A stretch of DNA of 64,000 nt from Imhoffiella fuscus (GCF_042682685.1 NZ_JBHUHX010000059.1:1-64000); one strand, 5' to 3'; numbered from the stretch's first letter, positions 18,889 to 27,063 are shown. Notes: generated by a model not told the origin, from the sequence alone. Made by a program: numbers and translations.

Positions 18889-19908
18889 TCATCGCTGCCA
18901 CCTCGCACCGGAGGGATGATTGCTGCCGTGGACCTGGGTATGACAGTTCTGGCAGGAGCGCCCGATGACGCGTTGGCTCTGGGCACCACCGATCAAGGCG
19001 GATGCCGCCGTCTGGCTGTTGTTGAACAGCTGACCGGGATGACCGATCGAGGCGTCGTGGCACTGCTGGCACAGCCAGGGACGCGGCGCGACCAGCAATT
19101 TCTCGTTGTTCGAGCCGTGCGGCAGATGGCAGTTGGCGCAGTTCTCGCGCACCGGGGCGTGCTCCCAGATGAAGGGACCGCGCTTCTCGGCGTGGCAGGT
19201 GTAACAGACGTCGTTGACGCTATCGCCCTTGAGCAAGGGACTGGTGCTCGAACCGTGCGGATTGTGGCAATCGACGCAGCTCATCTTGCCCTCGGGCAGC
19301 GGCATGTGGGATCGCTTGTGGAAGTCCGCTCGCTGTTGCTGGTGGCAGTTGAAACAGGTCTCGGAAACGGTCGAACGGACCAGTGCGCCATTCAACGAGT
19401 TCTTCACCATCGGGTTGTGACAGTCGCTGCAGGCGACGCCAGCCCGATCATGGGCCGAGCTGGTCCAGTGCATCTGACCGCCACCCTTGTGGCAGGTCTG
19501 ACACTGGGCATTCTGAACCGCCACCGGCGTCCCCCAGTCACGGGTGTAGCCGATGATCAGCGAGCGGTTCAGGCTATCGTCGGCGTGCTTGGACCCCGGC
19601 CCATGACAGGCCTCGCACATCTCGGTCTGGGCCGGCGTGCGCGGATTGGAGCGAAACGCCTTCAGATGCTTGCCCATGCTGGCATGCTCGTTCGCATGTG
19701 CATGGCACTCGAGACAGGCCTTCTCCCCAATATAGGTCGAATCCTGATTCATCAGATCCACCTCCGTCCCAGGATGGGCCGAGTTGGATTCGTCGGGGAC
19801 CGTCCCCTGGTGGCTGGGCGAACAGGAAACGGCCAGCAGCGCCAACACAGTCGCAGCCGCCAGCCGCCCTCCCGCGCGAGCGGGCACAAGCAAGGAATAG
19901 ATGCTCAT
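18889..19908 (-). CDS. Decaheme cytochrome c, MtrA/PioA/DmsE family
   Basis: A 339-residue protein with exactly ten CXXCH sites in order: CLECH, CEACH, CQTCH, CSDCH, CFNCH, CVDCH, CYTCH, CANCH, CQQCH, CQNCH. The spacing and NPHGSSTSPLL-type segments are those of MtrA/DmsE decaheme cytochromes, which form a wire through the MtrB-type barrel. An N-terminal hydrophobic segment (AAATVLALLAVSC) ends in a cysteine that might be a lipobox, though Ala at -3 is unusual. GAGGAG lies six bases upstream of the ATG. The barrel gene follows 74 bases downstream. No dmsAB reductase genes or outer-surface MtrC/OmcA-type cytochrome are in the window, so a PioAB/MtoAB-like electron uptake (for example Fe(II) oxidation) fits as well as export. 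Confidence 0.92.
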   Translation of the reverse strand: MSIYSLLVPARAGGRLAAATVLALLAVSCSPSHQGTVPDESNSAHPGTEVDLMNQDSTYIGEKACLECHAHANEHASMGKHLKAFRSNPRTPAQTEMCEACHGPGSKHADDSLNRSLIIGYTRDWGTPVAVQNAQCQTCHKGGGQMHWTSSAHDRAGVACSDCHNPMVKNSLNGALVRSTVSETCFNCHQQQRADFHKRSHMPLPEGKMSCVDCHNPHGSSTSPLLKGDSVNDVCYTCHAEKRGPFIWEHAPVRENCANCHLPHGSNNEKLLVAPRPWLCQQCHDASIGHPGQLFNNSQTAASALIGGAQSQRVIGRSCQNCHTQVHGSNHPSGARWQR

Positions 19909-19986
19909 TGCACTCCTCGATCTTCTTATCGTTCTGATCGAGCACCAGGACCGGCGCCCGTCTGTATTTCTTATCGCCCTGAGGTC

Positions 19987-20022
19987 GTAGCCCGGAGGGA
20001 GCCATCAGGGAGCGGCCCTCCG
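19987..20022. repeat. Dispersed palindromic repeat, GTAGCCCGG family, copy a
   Basis: GTAGCCCGGAGGG at 19987 pairs with CCCTCCG at 20016-20022. The same GTAGCCCGG-type head appears in palindromes at 25.6 kb and 55.4 kb. It lies upstream of the decaheme gene and may be a REP-like element. Confidence 0.5.
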
Positions 20023-20196
20023 AAATTCAGGGGCCTGAGGACACGGGTCTAGTCTGACAAAGAGGCCGGCGGCATTATTGACGCAAAATGACAGGGGTTT
20101 TGACTCTGCGTGACACCCGAATGAATAGGACGCAATGCGTCCTGCCGGGGGCCGGGAAGCCACCAGCACCCGAGGTCGCCCTGAGAGCGACGACGA

Positions 20197-21198
20197 TCAG
20201 TCGATGAGGAGTTCGGAGGAGGCGCGGCGGCGCGCGTCGCGCGGAGACAGACCGAAATGCTTACGGAAGGCCCGGCTGAAATGGGCTTGGTCGTTGAAGC
20301 CCCAGGTGAAGGCGACGTCGCTGATCGACCGGCGTCCCGATGGCTCCTGGCACAGCTCGCGGTAGCACTGCTCCAACCGCTGCACCCAAACCCAGCGCAT
20401 CAGGGAGGTTCCTTCGTCGGCGAAAACCCGGTGCACCTGACGGGCAGAGAGCCCGACCGAAGCGGCGATCAGATCCACGTCCAGGTCGGGATTGCGCAGA
20501 TTGCTCAAAACGACCTGTTTGATCCGATCCTTTTGCAACAGCGATTGCCGAAGGCAGTCTTGGTTGACCGGAACCGCGAAACAGATCAGGGCACCGATCA
20601 GATTGATGATGACATCCGCCAGATGATCGCTCCCTGCCGAAACGCTCAACGAATCCTGCCAGCGATGCAGCGAACGCACGGCATCGCAAAAGACCGCAGG
20701 GACACCGCTCGTGCCACGGATCGGCGTCATCATGGCCGCGCGCCACAGCGGAAAACGATCGACGACTTCCTCCTCCGACACCTCGACCATCGCCATACGG
20801 TAGGGCCCGACGACATCGAGCGAGAGTGGCCGTCCGCTGCGCAGCAAACAAAGATCCCCTGCCTCCAACTCGACCCGGCGCTCGCCCTGACGGATGACAC
20901 CCGCGCCTTCGAGCAGGACCAACGCCGCAATACGGGCCGCGTTGCCGCATCCTGCTGCGTCGATGGCAAGTGCGGTGCCTTTGATCTTCAGCATCTCGAC
21001 CCGCCCCACGCCACAGCGCAGAACGCTCTGACGCTGGCACACCTTCGCGGTTGACTCATGTAGCCCAAACGCATCGACGCCTTGGGCCAAGGCATCGAAA
21101 AGGGTTGCACTCGCCTCGATCCGCGACGGATCAATCACGCCAAGGAGTTCATTTCGCTGCGGCAACCGCTTATGGCGGCTGAAATCAGATCCATCCAT
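20197..21198 (-). CDS. AraC-family transcriptional regulator
   Basis: A 333-residue regulator. The last 100 residues hold the AraC double helix-turn-helix: DLIAASVGLSARQVHRVF then ISDVAFTWGFNDQAHFSRAF and the signature ending KHFGLSPRDARR. The N-terminal 200 residues look like the AraC ligand-binding/OruR-type domain (GDLCLLRSGRPLSLD). The ATG at 21198 follows GGAAT; a TTG at 21204 is an alternative. It is on the same strand as, and 288 bases upstream of, the decaheme/barrel/cytochrome operon. It is therefore a good candidate to control that operon, although this rests on position only. Confidence 0.85.
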   Translation of the reverse strand: MDGSDFSRHKRLPQRNELLGVIDPSRIEASATLFDALAQGVDAFGLHESTAKVCQRQSVLRCGVGRVEMLKIKGTALAIDAAGCGNAARIAALVLLEGAGVIRQGERRVELEAGDLCLLRSGRPLSLDVVGPYRMAMVEVSEEEVVDRFPLWRAAMMTPIRGTSGVPAVFCDAVRSLHRWQDSLSVSAGSDHLADVIINLIGALICFAVPVNQDCLRQSLLQKDRIKQVVLSNLRNPDLDVDLIAASVGLSARQVHRVFADEGTSLMRWVWVQRLEQCYRELCQEPSGRRSISDVAFTWGFNDQAHFSRAFRKHFGLSPRDARRRASSELLID

Positions 21199-21739
21199 CG
21201 GCAATTCCAGGCAGACCGATCTGCCGATTTTTTACACATTTATTTTTCAATGTGATCGACGTGAGATGCATCGTCAATGACTTACATCAAATCAAGAGTA
21301 AATATAAATTTACACTATTGACGTTTGTCATTCACAAACGCAAATCGATATGTGTACAAAAATCCCTTCCAGTCTCAAGAAGACAGGAAGACGCGTCGAG
21401 GCGCAGACGAGGATCAGAATCGATCTGTCCGGCAGCGAGCCTAGACTTAGAAAGGCGAACGCCAGCGACGACTGAGCGCAATCAGCACCCGAACGACTGA
21501 CATTCGACTAAACCGAATACACGAATCGAAATGCAGAACCGACCACTATCTCGGGTTGAAAGCGCGGCCTGACGAAGACGAGAATGAGACAGAAACGGGT
21601 GCGCGGAAACATGCCTTTGTACATATCGCCAGCCGAACATGTCGGCCGCCAGGGTGCGCGCGCAAGGAAGGAGCGATCTAGGCGGAGATCCCGTTGGCAG
21701 CGATGACGCCTGCCGCTATAGGCAAAACCGAAAATCAAG
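21199..21739. other. AT-rich intergenic region upstream of AraC regulator
   Basis: About 540 bases without a supported gene. The part from 21236 to 21360 is far more AT-rich than the surroundings and probably holds the leftward promoter of the AraC gene: on the minus strand TTGTGA, 17 bases, TGTAAA. A hairpin GGCAGA-CCGA-TCTGCC at 21210-21225, with a T-run on the plus-strand side, lies in the AraC leader. The remainder, about 21400-21720, shows nothing I can interpret. Confidence 0.4.
21322..21340. promoter_or_regulatory. Candidate operator CGTTTGT-N5-ACAAACG
   Basis: A perfect 7-base inverted repeat, CGTTTGT CATTC ACAAACG, overlaps the putative leftward promoter of the AraC-type regulator (its TTGTGA -35 would be in the right arm). 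That is a reasonable place for an operator, perhaps of a dimeric repressor or for autoregulation. Confidence 0.4.
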
Positions 21740-21741
21740 AC

Positions 21742-21781
21742 AAAAAAGAAGGGCTTAACCTTGCGGCTAAGCCCTTCTTTT
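21742..21781 (-). terminator. Rho-independent terminator after tRNA-Gln
   Basis: A perfect 14-base inverted repeat (AAAAGAAGGGCTTA at 21744-21757 with its complement at 21768-21781) has a 10-base loop. On the minus strand it ends in six or more U, directly after the tRNA-Gln. It is one of the strongest hairpins in the window. Confidence 0.85.
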
Positions 21782-21784
21782 GTT

Positions 21785-21858
21785 TGGCTGGGGGACAAGG
21801 ATTCGAACCTTGGTTGACGGAGTCAGAGTCCGTAGTCCTGCCGCTAGACGATCCCCCA
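21785..21858 (-). tRNA. tRNA-Gln (anticodon CUG)
   Basis: On the minus strand the 7-base acceptor TGGGGGA pairs with TCCCCCA, followed by discriminator G and an encoded CCA. The anticodon stem ACGGA/TCCGT carries the loop CTCTGAC, giving anticodon CUG for glutamine codon CAG. The T arm contains GGTTCGAATCC. Length is 74 bases. It lies 97 bases downstream of rpsI on the same strand and is followed directly by a strong terminator. Confidence 0.93.
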
Positions 21859-21906
21859 ATAAACTGCTTTTCAGCGCCAGATCCGGTGATCTCCACTGGG
21901 ACGGTA

Positions 21907-21912
21907 ATTATA
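21907..21912 (-). promoter_or_regulatory. Candidate -10 box for tRNA-Gln
   Basis: On the minus strand a perfect TATAAT lies about 48 bases before the tRNA 5' end, inside the small palindrome ACGGT...ACCGT. No good -35 is present at 16-18 bases, so the promoter call is tentative. Confidence 0.35.
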
Positions 21913-21954
21913 ACCGTTGTTTGCCCAAGAGAACACCAGATACAGGGGCGAAAA

Positions 21955-22344
21955 TTAACGCTTGGAGAACTGCGGACGCTTACGTGCCTTGTGCAGACCC
22001 ACTTTCTTACGCTCGACTTCGCGCGCATCGCGAGTCAAGAAACCAGCGCGACGCATCGGGGAGCGCAGTTCCTCGTTATAGAGAACGAGTGCGCGGGCGA
22101 TGCCGTGACGGATGGCGCCGGCCTGCCCGGTGTTACCGCCACCGGACACGGTGACATTGACATCGAGACGGTCGACGAGACCGGCGGTCTCAAGCGGCTG
22201 ACGCACGACCATGCGAGCGGTTTCACGACCGAAGAACTTATCGAGCGGACGACCATTGATGGTGATGGTACCGGAGCCCACCGACAGGAAGACCCGTGCT
22301 GCAGATGTCTTGCGGCGACCGGTAGCGAGTTGCGTTTCGGACAT
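21955..22344 (-). CDS. rpsI: 30S ribosomal protein S9
   Basis: A 129-residue protein of typical length with S9 landmarks: YGTGRRKT-like ATGRRKTSAARVFL at the start, VSGGGNTGQAGAIRHGIARAL in the middle and the basic C-terminus DAREVERKKVGLHKARK then RPQFSKR, whose last residues reach the P-site tRNA. It is the second gene of the rplM-rpsI operon, 11 bases after rplM, the near-universal bacterial arrangement. Confidence 0.97.
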   Translation of the reverse strand: MSETQLATGRRKTSAARVFLSVGSGTITINGRPLDKFFGRETARMVVRQPLETAGLVDRLDVNVTVSGGGNTGQAGAIRHGIARALVLYNEELRSPMRRAGFLTRDAREVERKKVGLHKARKRPQFSKR

Positions 22345-22355
22345 TCCAGAAATTC

Positions 22356-22793
22356 CTATACGTTGAGCTCAAGGACCTGAGGCTGCTGTGCCTGATGACC
22401 GTGGTTCGGTCCGGCATAGACGCGCAGCTTCTTGAACATGGCGCGTCCCAGCGGGCCGCGTGGAAGCATGCCCTTAACGGCCAGCTCGATCGCACGTTCC
22501 GGAGCGGTCTCAAGCAGCTTGCTCAGATTGGTGGACTTGAGGTTGCCGACGTAACCGGTGTGACGGTAGTACATCTTGTCCTGCAACTTATTGCCAGTCA
22601 CACGAATCTTCTCGGCATTGACCACGACGAGATAGTCGCCAGTGTCCACATGGGGGGTGTACTGGGGCTTGTGCTTGCCACGCAAGCGAAGCGCCAGTTC
22701 ACTGGCCAAGCGACCGAGGGTCTTACCATCGGCGTCAACCAGATACCAGGCGCGGCGAACCTCGGCGGGTTTGGCGCTAACAGTCGTCGTCAT
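22356..22793 (-). CDS. rplM: 50S ribosomal protein L13
   Basis: A 145-residue protein, normal for L13, with WYLVDADGKTLGRLASELA, the HVDTGDYLVVVNAEKIRVTG segment and the AVKGMLPRGPLGRAMFKKL motif. The ATG at 22793 is preferred over an upstream in-frame ATG (22922) because GAAGGAT lies upstream and homologues begin here. The longer version would also run through the promoter. First gene of the rplM-rpsI operon. Confidence 0.97.
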   Translation of the reverse strand: MTTTVSAKPAEVRRAWYLVDADGKTLGRLASELALRLRGKHKPQYTPHVDTGDYLVVVNAEKIRVTGNKLQDKMYYRHTGYVGNLKSTNLSKLLETAPERAIELAVKGMLPRGPLGRAMFKKLRVYAGPNHGHQAQQPQVLELNV

Positions 22794-23117
22794 GATCCTT
22801 CGCTCCGGGGGAGCCCGGCGCACTGTGTTATGATTGCGCGCAGGCCGTAAATTCATTGCTTTCGAGAAAGACCGCGAACTATACACGATCAAAATCACGG
22901 ACGCAACTAGGTAAATCGTCAAGGGTAGCGACTCCCATTTAGAGTCTCTTACTCCCCGTCGACGGAGGGGCAGGCTCTACCGAATCGCCTTGCGTCTGTG
23001 GCGCCCAGCGCTGAATTCGACTTCGGCATCCGGGCTGGCGGCCTGTTCGCGTAGCCGACTATTCTCTCCGAATGCCGCACCGAATACAAGCCAGCAATCG
23101 GCGCGCGACGCGTCGGC
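22794..23117. other. Intergenic region upstream of rplM
   Basis: 324 bases. The rplM promoter occupies 22878-22906. From 22974 to 23117 an open stretch of 46 codons runs in frame after the ferredoxin stop, but it has no start signal or recognisable sequence. Nothing else is supported. Confidence 0.4.
22878..22906 (-). promoter_or_regulatory. Sigma-70-type promoter of rplM-rpsI
   Basis: On the minus strand TTGCGT, 17 bases, TATAGT. Transcription would start near 22871, giving a leader of about 78 bases before the rplM ATG. Confidence 0.5.
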
Positions 23118-23432
23118 CTAACCGGGCAACTTCAGCCGCTCGACGACACGTCCGTGAATGACGTGCTCCTGAAGAATTTCCTCGGCGTCATTTTCGTTCG
23201 CGAAGCTGTACCAGACGGCTTCCGGGTAGATCACCATGACCGGCCCCTCGCCGCAGCGACCGAAACAGCCCGCCGCGTTGACCCGCGTGCCGCCCGGCCC
23301 GGCCAAGCCGAGCTCCTTGATGCGACGTTTGAGGTAGTCCCGCACCGCGCTCCCACCGGAGGCGGAGCAACATTGGCGGCCATCGTCGCGCTGATTGGTG
23401 CAAACGAACAGATGCGTTTTGTAGTAAGCCAT
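23118..23432 (-). CDS. Thioredoxin-like [2Fe-2S] ferredoxin
   Basis: A 104-residue protein, MAYYKTHLFVCTNQR onward, with four cysteines in the pattern of the thioredoxin-fold [2Fe-2S] ferredoxins: C-x(n)-C near the start (FVCTN ... RQCCS) and AAGCFGRCGEGP later. Single-domain members like this are common in gammaproteobacteria; their electron partners are unknown. The second Met (23432) is chosen as start because it begins the conserved MAYY-HLFVC segment. It is divergent from the GlcF-like gene with 45 bases between the starts. Confidence 0.8.
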   Translation of the reverse strand: MAYYKTHLFVCTNQRDDGRQCCSASGGSAVRDYLKRRIKELGLAGPGGTRVNAAGCFGRCGEGPVMVIYPEAVWYSFANENDAEEILQEHVIHGRVVERLKLPG

Positions 23433-23477
23433 CGTCAATAGCCTGAATTACACTCGTGACACGGCTTCGAGGTTACC

Positions 23478-24848
23478 ATGACTCGGCGCGACCAAGGTCG
23501 CCTAACCCTTGGACGTCCTCTCGCCCCGACCACGTCTCTCATCCTTATCGATCCTTCGCGAATCAACCGCTCCCTTGCTTGCCCTGTGAAACAACTGCTG
23601 CGAAACGGTCGCGCCGAACGACCGATCCACTCTCATTGCCCCACGGACCGATCCGGTCCCTCGGATCAGGAACTGCTCAGACTCGCCGATCAATGCGTGA
23701 AATGCGGACTCTGTCTGCCGCTCTGCCCGACCTACGCCCAGACCCGCAACGAGGCGGATTCGCCGCGCGGACGGATCTCGCTCGTCCAGGGCTGGGTGAA
23801 CGGCGACTTGGCGATGACGTCAAAATTGGCCGGCCATCTGGACAGTTGCCTGACCTGCCGAGCCTGCGAGACCGGCTGCCCATCCTTAGTGACATTCGGC
23901 CGAATCATGGATGGCGCCAAGGCACGCAGGGTGGCCAGCCTGTCACGCTGGCGCCGCGCGCTCAACCAGACCTGGATCGCCGCCCTGTCCAATCCGCGCA
24001 TCAACGCGAACCTAGGACGCTTCGCCAGAAGCTATGCGCACAGCGCATTGGCTCGGCTGGCTCGATGGCTGCGGCTCGACCGGCATCCGAGGCTGTCCCC
24101 CTTCTTGCGGCTCACGGGGGCCATCGCGGTCAATGCCCGCACCTTCATTCCAGAGACTCGGGAATCGAGCGACATCGAACTTTTCGTGGGCTGTAGCGGC
24201 GAGACGGCGCAGGGTGGAGCCATCGCGGCGGCGATGGAGGTCTTCGAGCGACTAGGCATTCGCGCCGACCTTCCCGGCACGGCGTCCTGCTGCGGGGCCA
24301 TGTTGCGGCACAACGGCTTCTCAGATGCCGCCCAGTCGCATCGCAATGCACGGATCGAGGCGGGCTCGAATCGCCCATTGGTCGGACTGTCGAGCGCCTG
24401 CATCGCCGAGCTGCGCGAATCGCCCGAACCCGCCGACGCCTGGGAGATCTGCGATTACCTCGATCGACAATCCTGGCCCGAGGCGCTCCAATTGCATCCG
24501 CTGCAGGCACGGGTACTGGTTCACGAACCCTGCTCGCACCGCAACCTGCTGGGAGGAAACGCCTCCGTGCATCATCTGCTGGCGCGAATCCCGGAGTTGG
24601 AACTGGCTCCGATGCCGGAGAATCATCGCTGCTGCGGCGCCGCCGGAACCTATCTGCTACAACAGCCCGAAATGGCAGCCGCCCTGCTCGCCGACAAGCT
24701 AGACCCAGCGCTGGCCGCCGCCCCGGATATCATCGTCACGACCAACTCCGGCTGCGCCCTGCACCTGCTCGCCGGCGTCCAGGAGGCAGGACGTTCAGTC
24801 GAGGTCATCCATCCGGTGGAGTTGCTGGCTCGACAAATGCCGAGTTGA
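23478..24848 (+). CDS. Iron-sulfur (Fe-S)-binding protein, glycolate oxidase GlcF-like
   Basis: A 456-residue cytoplasmic protein with two [4Fe-4S] ferredoxin motifs, CVKCGLCLPLCP and CLTCRACETGCP (about residues 74-145). Two cysteine-rich CCG domains follow, with SCCGAMLRHNG in the first and HRCCGAAGTY in the second, the arrangement of GlcF, the electron-transfer subunit of glycolate oxidase. The first 60 residues are poorly conserved and the true start may be a later codon (for example before LRLADQC). No glcD or glcE is adjacent. In an autotroph glycolate comes from phosphoglycolate, and gph lies 7 kb away. Confidence 0.8.
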   Translation: MTRRDQGRLTLGRPLAPTTSLILIDPSRINRSLACPVKQLLRNGRAERPIHSHCPTDRSGPSDQELLRLADQCVKCGLCLPLCPTYAQTRNEADSPRGRISLVQGWVNGDLAMTSKLAGHLDSCLTCRACETGCPSLVTFGRIMDGAKARRVASLSRWRRALNQTWIAALSNPRINANLGRFARSYAHSALARLARWLRLDRHPRLSPFLRLTGAIAVNARTFIPETRESSDIELFVGCSGETAQGGAIAAAMEVFERLGIRADLPGTASCCGAMLRHNGFSDAAQSHRNARIEAGSNRPLVGLSSACIAELRESPEPADAWEICDYLDRQSWPEALQLHPLQARVLVHEPCSHRNLLGGNASVHHLLARIPELELAPMPENHRCCGAAGTYLLQQPEMAAALLADKLDPALAAAPDIIVTTNSGCALHLLAGVQEAGRSVEVIHPVELLARQMPS

Positions 24849-24909
24849 AAAGCGACGATCCGAAACTCAGACTCTTGTGCATCGCATCATTCAAACGGTT
24901 TATTTCGAC

Positions 24910-25569
24910 ATGACGACACACACCCATCAGGCCCGACGCTACTCGTCGGTGGACCGTCTGCTCATGAATGCCGACCAGGCATTGCGCACCCTCTTTGGCC
25001 GCCCCCAAACGACCGAGCGCCCGAACCCCGCCGACGTACATCTGGAACCGGAACTGCGCAACGACCAGCGCCGACACATCGCGCGCCTGATGCGCATCAA
25101 TCACACCGGCGAGGTCTGCGCCCAGGCCCTCTATCAGGGTCAGGCACTGACCGCCAAACTTCCCGAGACGCGCGACCGCATGGAGCGCTCGGCAGCCGAG
25201 GAGAACGATCATCTCGCCTGGTGCGCGGAGCGACTGAATGAGCTCGGCGACCGCAAAAGCCTGCTGAACCCGCTCTGGTACGCCGGATCCTTCGCCATGG
25301 GCGCTACAGCGGGGCTCGCCGGGGACAAGTGGAGCCTCGGATTCGTGGTCGAAACCGAGCGGCAGGTGGAGAACCACCTGGCCGGACATCTGGAGCAGAT
25401 CCCAGCCCTGGATGGCAAGAGCCGTTCGATACTGGAACAGATGAAGGCCGACGAGGTCCACCACGCCCAGGTGGCCAAGACGGCCGGAGGCGTGGATCTG
25501 CCGGCCCCGATCCGGGCCGCGATGAAGCTGACCTCGCGCATCATGACCCGCACCGTCTACTGGATTTAA
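24910..25569 (+). CDS. coq7: Coq7-type demethoxyubiquinol hydroxylase
   Basis: A 219-residue di-iron protein that hydroxylates 2-polyprenyl-3-methyl-6-methoxy-benzoquinol, the last hydroxylation of ubiquinone synthesis, at the inner membrane. Two repeats carry the iron ligands: LMRINHTGEVCAQALYQGQA with AEENDHLAWC, and VETERQVENHL with KADEVHHAQVAK (E...EXXH twice). The ATG at 24910 (MTTHTHQARRYSSVDRLL) matches the usual N-terminus; a GTG at 24877 in frame is less likely. Placement near OsmC, crp and trpC matches the pseudomonad gene order. Confidence 0.93.
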   Translation: MTTHTHQARRYSSVDRLLMNADQALRTLFGRPQTTERPNPADVHLEPELRNDQRRHIARLMRINHTGEVCAQALYQGQALTAKLPETRDRMERSAAEENDHLAWCAERLNELGDRKSLLNPLWYAGSFAMGATAGLAGDKWSLGFVVETERQVENHLAGHLEQIPALDGKSRSILEQMKADEVHHAQVAKTAGGVDLPAPIRAAMKLTSRIMTRTVYWI

Positions 25570-25597
25570 GCACCAGGACCCGCAACGCGCGCACCAT

Positions 25598-25628
25598 AGC
25601 CCGGGTGAAGCATCGCGAAACCCGGGAA
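25598..25628. repeat. Dispersed palindromic repeat, TAGCCCGG family, copy b
   Basis: TAGCCCGGGT with complementary ACCCGGG at 25620-25626 forms a short hairpin 30 bases after coq7. It shares the TAGCCCGG head with copies at 19.99 and 55.4 kb and may act as a terminator for coq7 and the convergent OsmC gene. Confidence 0.5.
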
Positions 25629-25744
25629 GACCTCAATGCCGGGAAGTCACCTCCGAGCGAAGCGCTTTGGAAAAACCGACCGACCCTCCCAAACCCGCCC
25701 ATTCAGACAGGGGCGAACGCAACGCCCGACGACAAGGTGCACCT

Positions 25745-26161
25745 TCAGGCCTCGCGTACCTCGAAATCGTGCGTCACGGTGGCCGACGCACCGAGCATGA
25801 TCGAAGCCGAGCAGTATTTTTCCGCGCTAAGACGGATCGCATGCTCGACCCGTGTGGGATCCAAACCTTTGCCGGTAACGATGAAATGGGCGTGTATGCG
25901 CGTGAATACCTTGGGGTCTGACTCGGCCCGCTCGGCCTCCAGTTCCACGACACAATCGGTGACCTCCTGACGCGCCTTGCGCAGGATCAGAAGCACGTCG
26001 AACTGGGTGCATCCCCCCATCCCCAGAAGCAGCATCTCCATCGGCCTGACACCGACATTACGTCCTCCCAGCTCCGGCGGACCGTCCATGACAACACCAT
26101 GCCCCGATGCGGATTCACCGAGCATGGCGGCCCCATCGATCCACTTAACCCTCGCCTTCAT
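25745..26161 (-). CDS. OsmC-family protein
   Basis: A 138-residue protein starting MKARVKWIDG, with PPELGGRNVGVRPMEMLLLG, the peroxide-active cysteine in MGGCTQFDVLLIL and the second cysteine in AEKYCSASIMLG. This YhfA-like OsmC branch uses paired cysteines to reduce organic hydroperoxides. It lies divergent from crp, as in Pseudomonas, where the same neighbourhood occurs. The second of two adjacent ATGs is taken as start. Confidence 0.85.
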   Translation of the reverse strand: MKARVKWIDGAAMLGESASGHGVVMDGPPELGGRNVGVRPMEMLLLGMGGCTQFDVLLILRKARQEVTDCVVELEAERAESDPKVFTRIHAHFIVTGKGLDPTRVEHAIRLSAEKYCSASIMLGASATVTHDFEVREA

Positions 26162-26406
26162 CAACTAACCTCTTTGATTATCCGATCCAGTCTTCGCTGG
26201 ATGAAGATCGCATTCCGGTCCCCAGGTTGCACCGACGACCGCAAAACTGTACACAGGACACTGAGGAGCGACGTGTCTCGCCTCCCCCCACGTCGACCCA
26301 AACGCCCCTGTTTATCAAGACCTCGGGCGAGGCTAGCACAGTTCGACAAGGCGCCATACCACGCCTAGAATCTTTCAAAAACGCGGCCCGGACGACACAG
26401 CAACCT

Positions 26407-27063
26407 ATGACTATTCTGAGACCCCTGAAGGAAGATCCTAAGTGGCTGGAACCCTTTCTGGCTCAGTGCCATACCAAAAGCTATGACAAGAACGTCGATT
26501 TCATTCGACAGGGACAGGCTGCGGAAAGTCTCTACTACCTGATCGAGGGTTCGGTGTCCGCCCTCATCTTCGATGAGGAAGAGCGTCGCGAATTGATGCT
26601 CGCCTATATCAACAAGGGTGAATTCATTGGCGAGATGGGACTGTTCGTTCCTCAGAACACCCGTAGCGTCATCATCCGCACCCGGACAAAGTGCAAGGTG
26701 GCCGAGATCACCTACCAGCGTCTCGACCGTCTGCTGAGCGACGAGTTGCGCGACGTTGCCAAGGAGTTTCTCTACAGCATCGGATTGCAGCTTTCACAGC
26801 GCCTGCGGATCACCAGCCGCAAGGTCGGACATCTCGCCTTCCTGGACGTTACCGGCCGTATCGCCGGCACATTGCTCGATCTCTGCAAGCAGCCCGACGC
26901 CATGACCCATCCCGACGGGATGCAGATCCGCGTCACCCGCCAGGAACTCGGCCGCATCGTCGGCTGTTCGCGCGAGATGGCGGGGCGGGTGATGAAGAAC
27001 CTGGAAGAACAGGGACTGGTCAGCGTCAAGGGCAAGACCATCGTGGTCTACGGGACCCGATAG
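26407..27063 (+). CDS. crp: Cyclic AMP receptor protein Crp/Vfr
   Basis: A 218-residue regulator. The cyclic-nucleotide pocket GEFIGEMGLF ... RSVIIRTRT (with the Glu and Arg that bind cAMP) lies in the first half. The DNA-binding helix-turn-helix VTRQELGRIVGCSREMAGRV is followed by the near-invariant GKTIVVYGTR ending, almost the same as in E. coli Crp. The ATG at 26407 gives the normal length; upstream in-frame ATGs would add 60 unrelated residues. It is the Vfr-type branch by position, next to trpC. It ends just before a palindromic repeat element. Confidence 0.95.
   Translation: MTILRPLKEDPKWLEPFLAQCHTKSYDKNVDFIRQGQAAESLYYLIEGSVSALIFDEEERRELMLAYINKGEFIGEMGLFVPQNTRSVIIRTRTKCKVAEITYQRLDRLLSDELRDVAKEFLYSIGLQLSQRLRITSRKVGHLAFLDVTGRIAGTLLDLCKQPDAMTHPDGMQIRVTRQELGRIVGCSREMAGRVMKNLEEQGLVSVKGKTIVVYGTR

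Noticed and set aside
18815..19072. N-terminal extension of the MtrB/PioB-type protein
   Set aside because: The strong ribosome site and signal peptide at 18814 define the start; the extension lies in the decaheme gene.
18889..19908. DMSO reductase system, because the decaheme protein is DmsE-like
   Set aside because: No dmsA or dmsB gene nearby; the partners are a barrel and two small cytochromes, so a general electron conduit is the safer call.
21785..21858. Integration site (att) at tRNA-Gln
   Set aside because: No integrase, no direct repeat of the tRNA end nearby, and the flanking genes are core genes.
22974..23117. 46 open codons in frame after the ferredoxin stop
   Set aside because: No start codon with ribosome site and no recognisable sequence; chance open stretch or a decayed end cannot be told apart.
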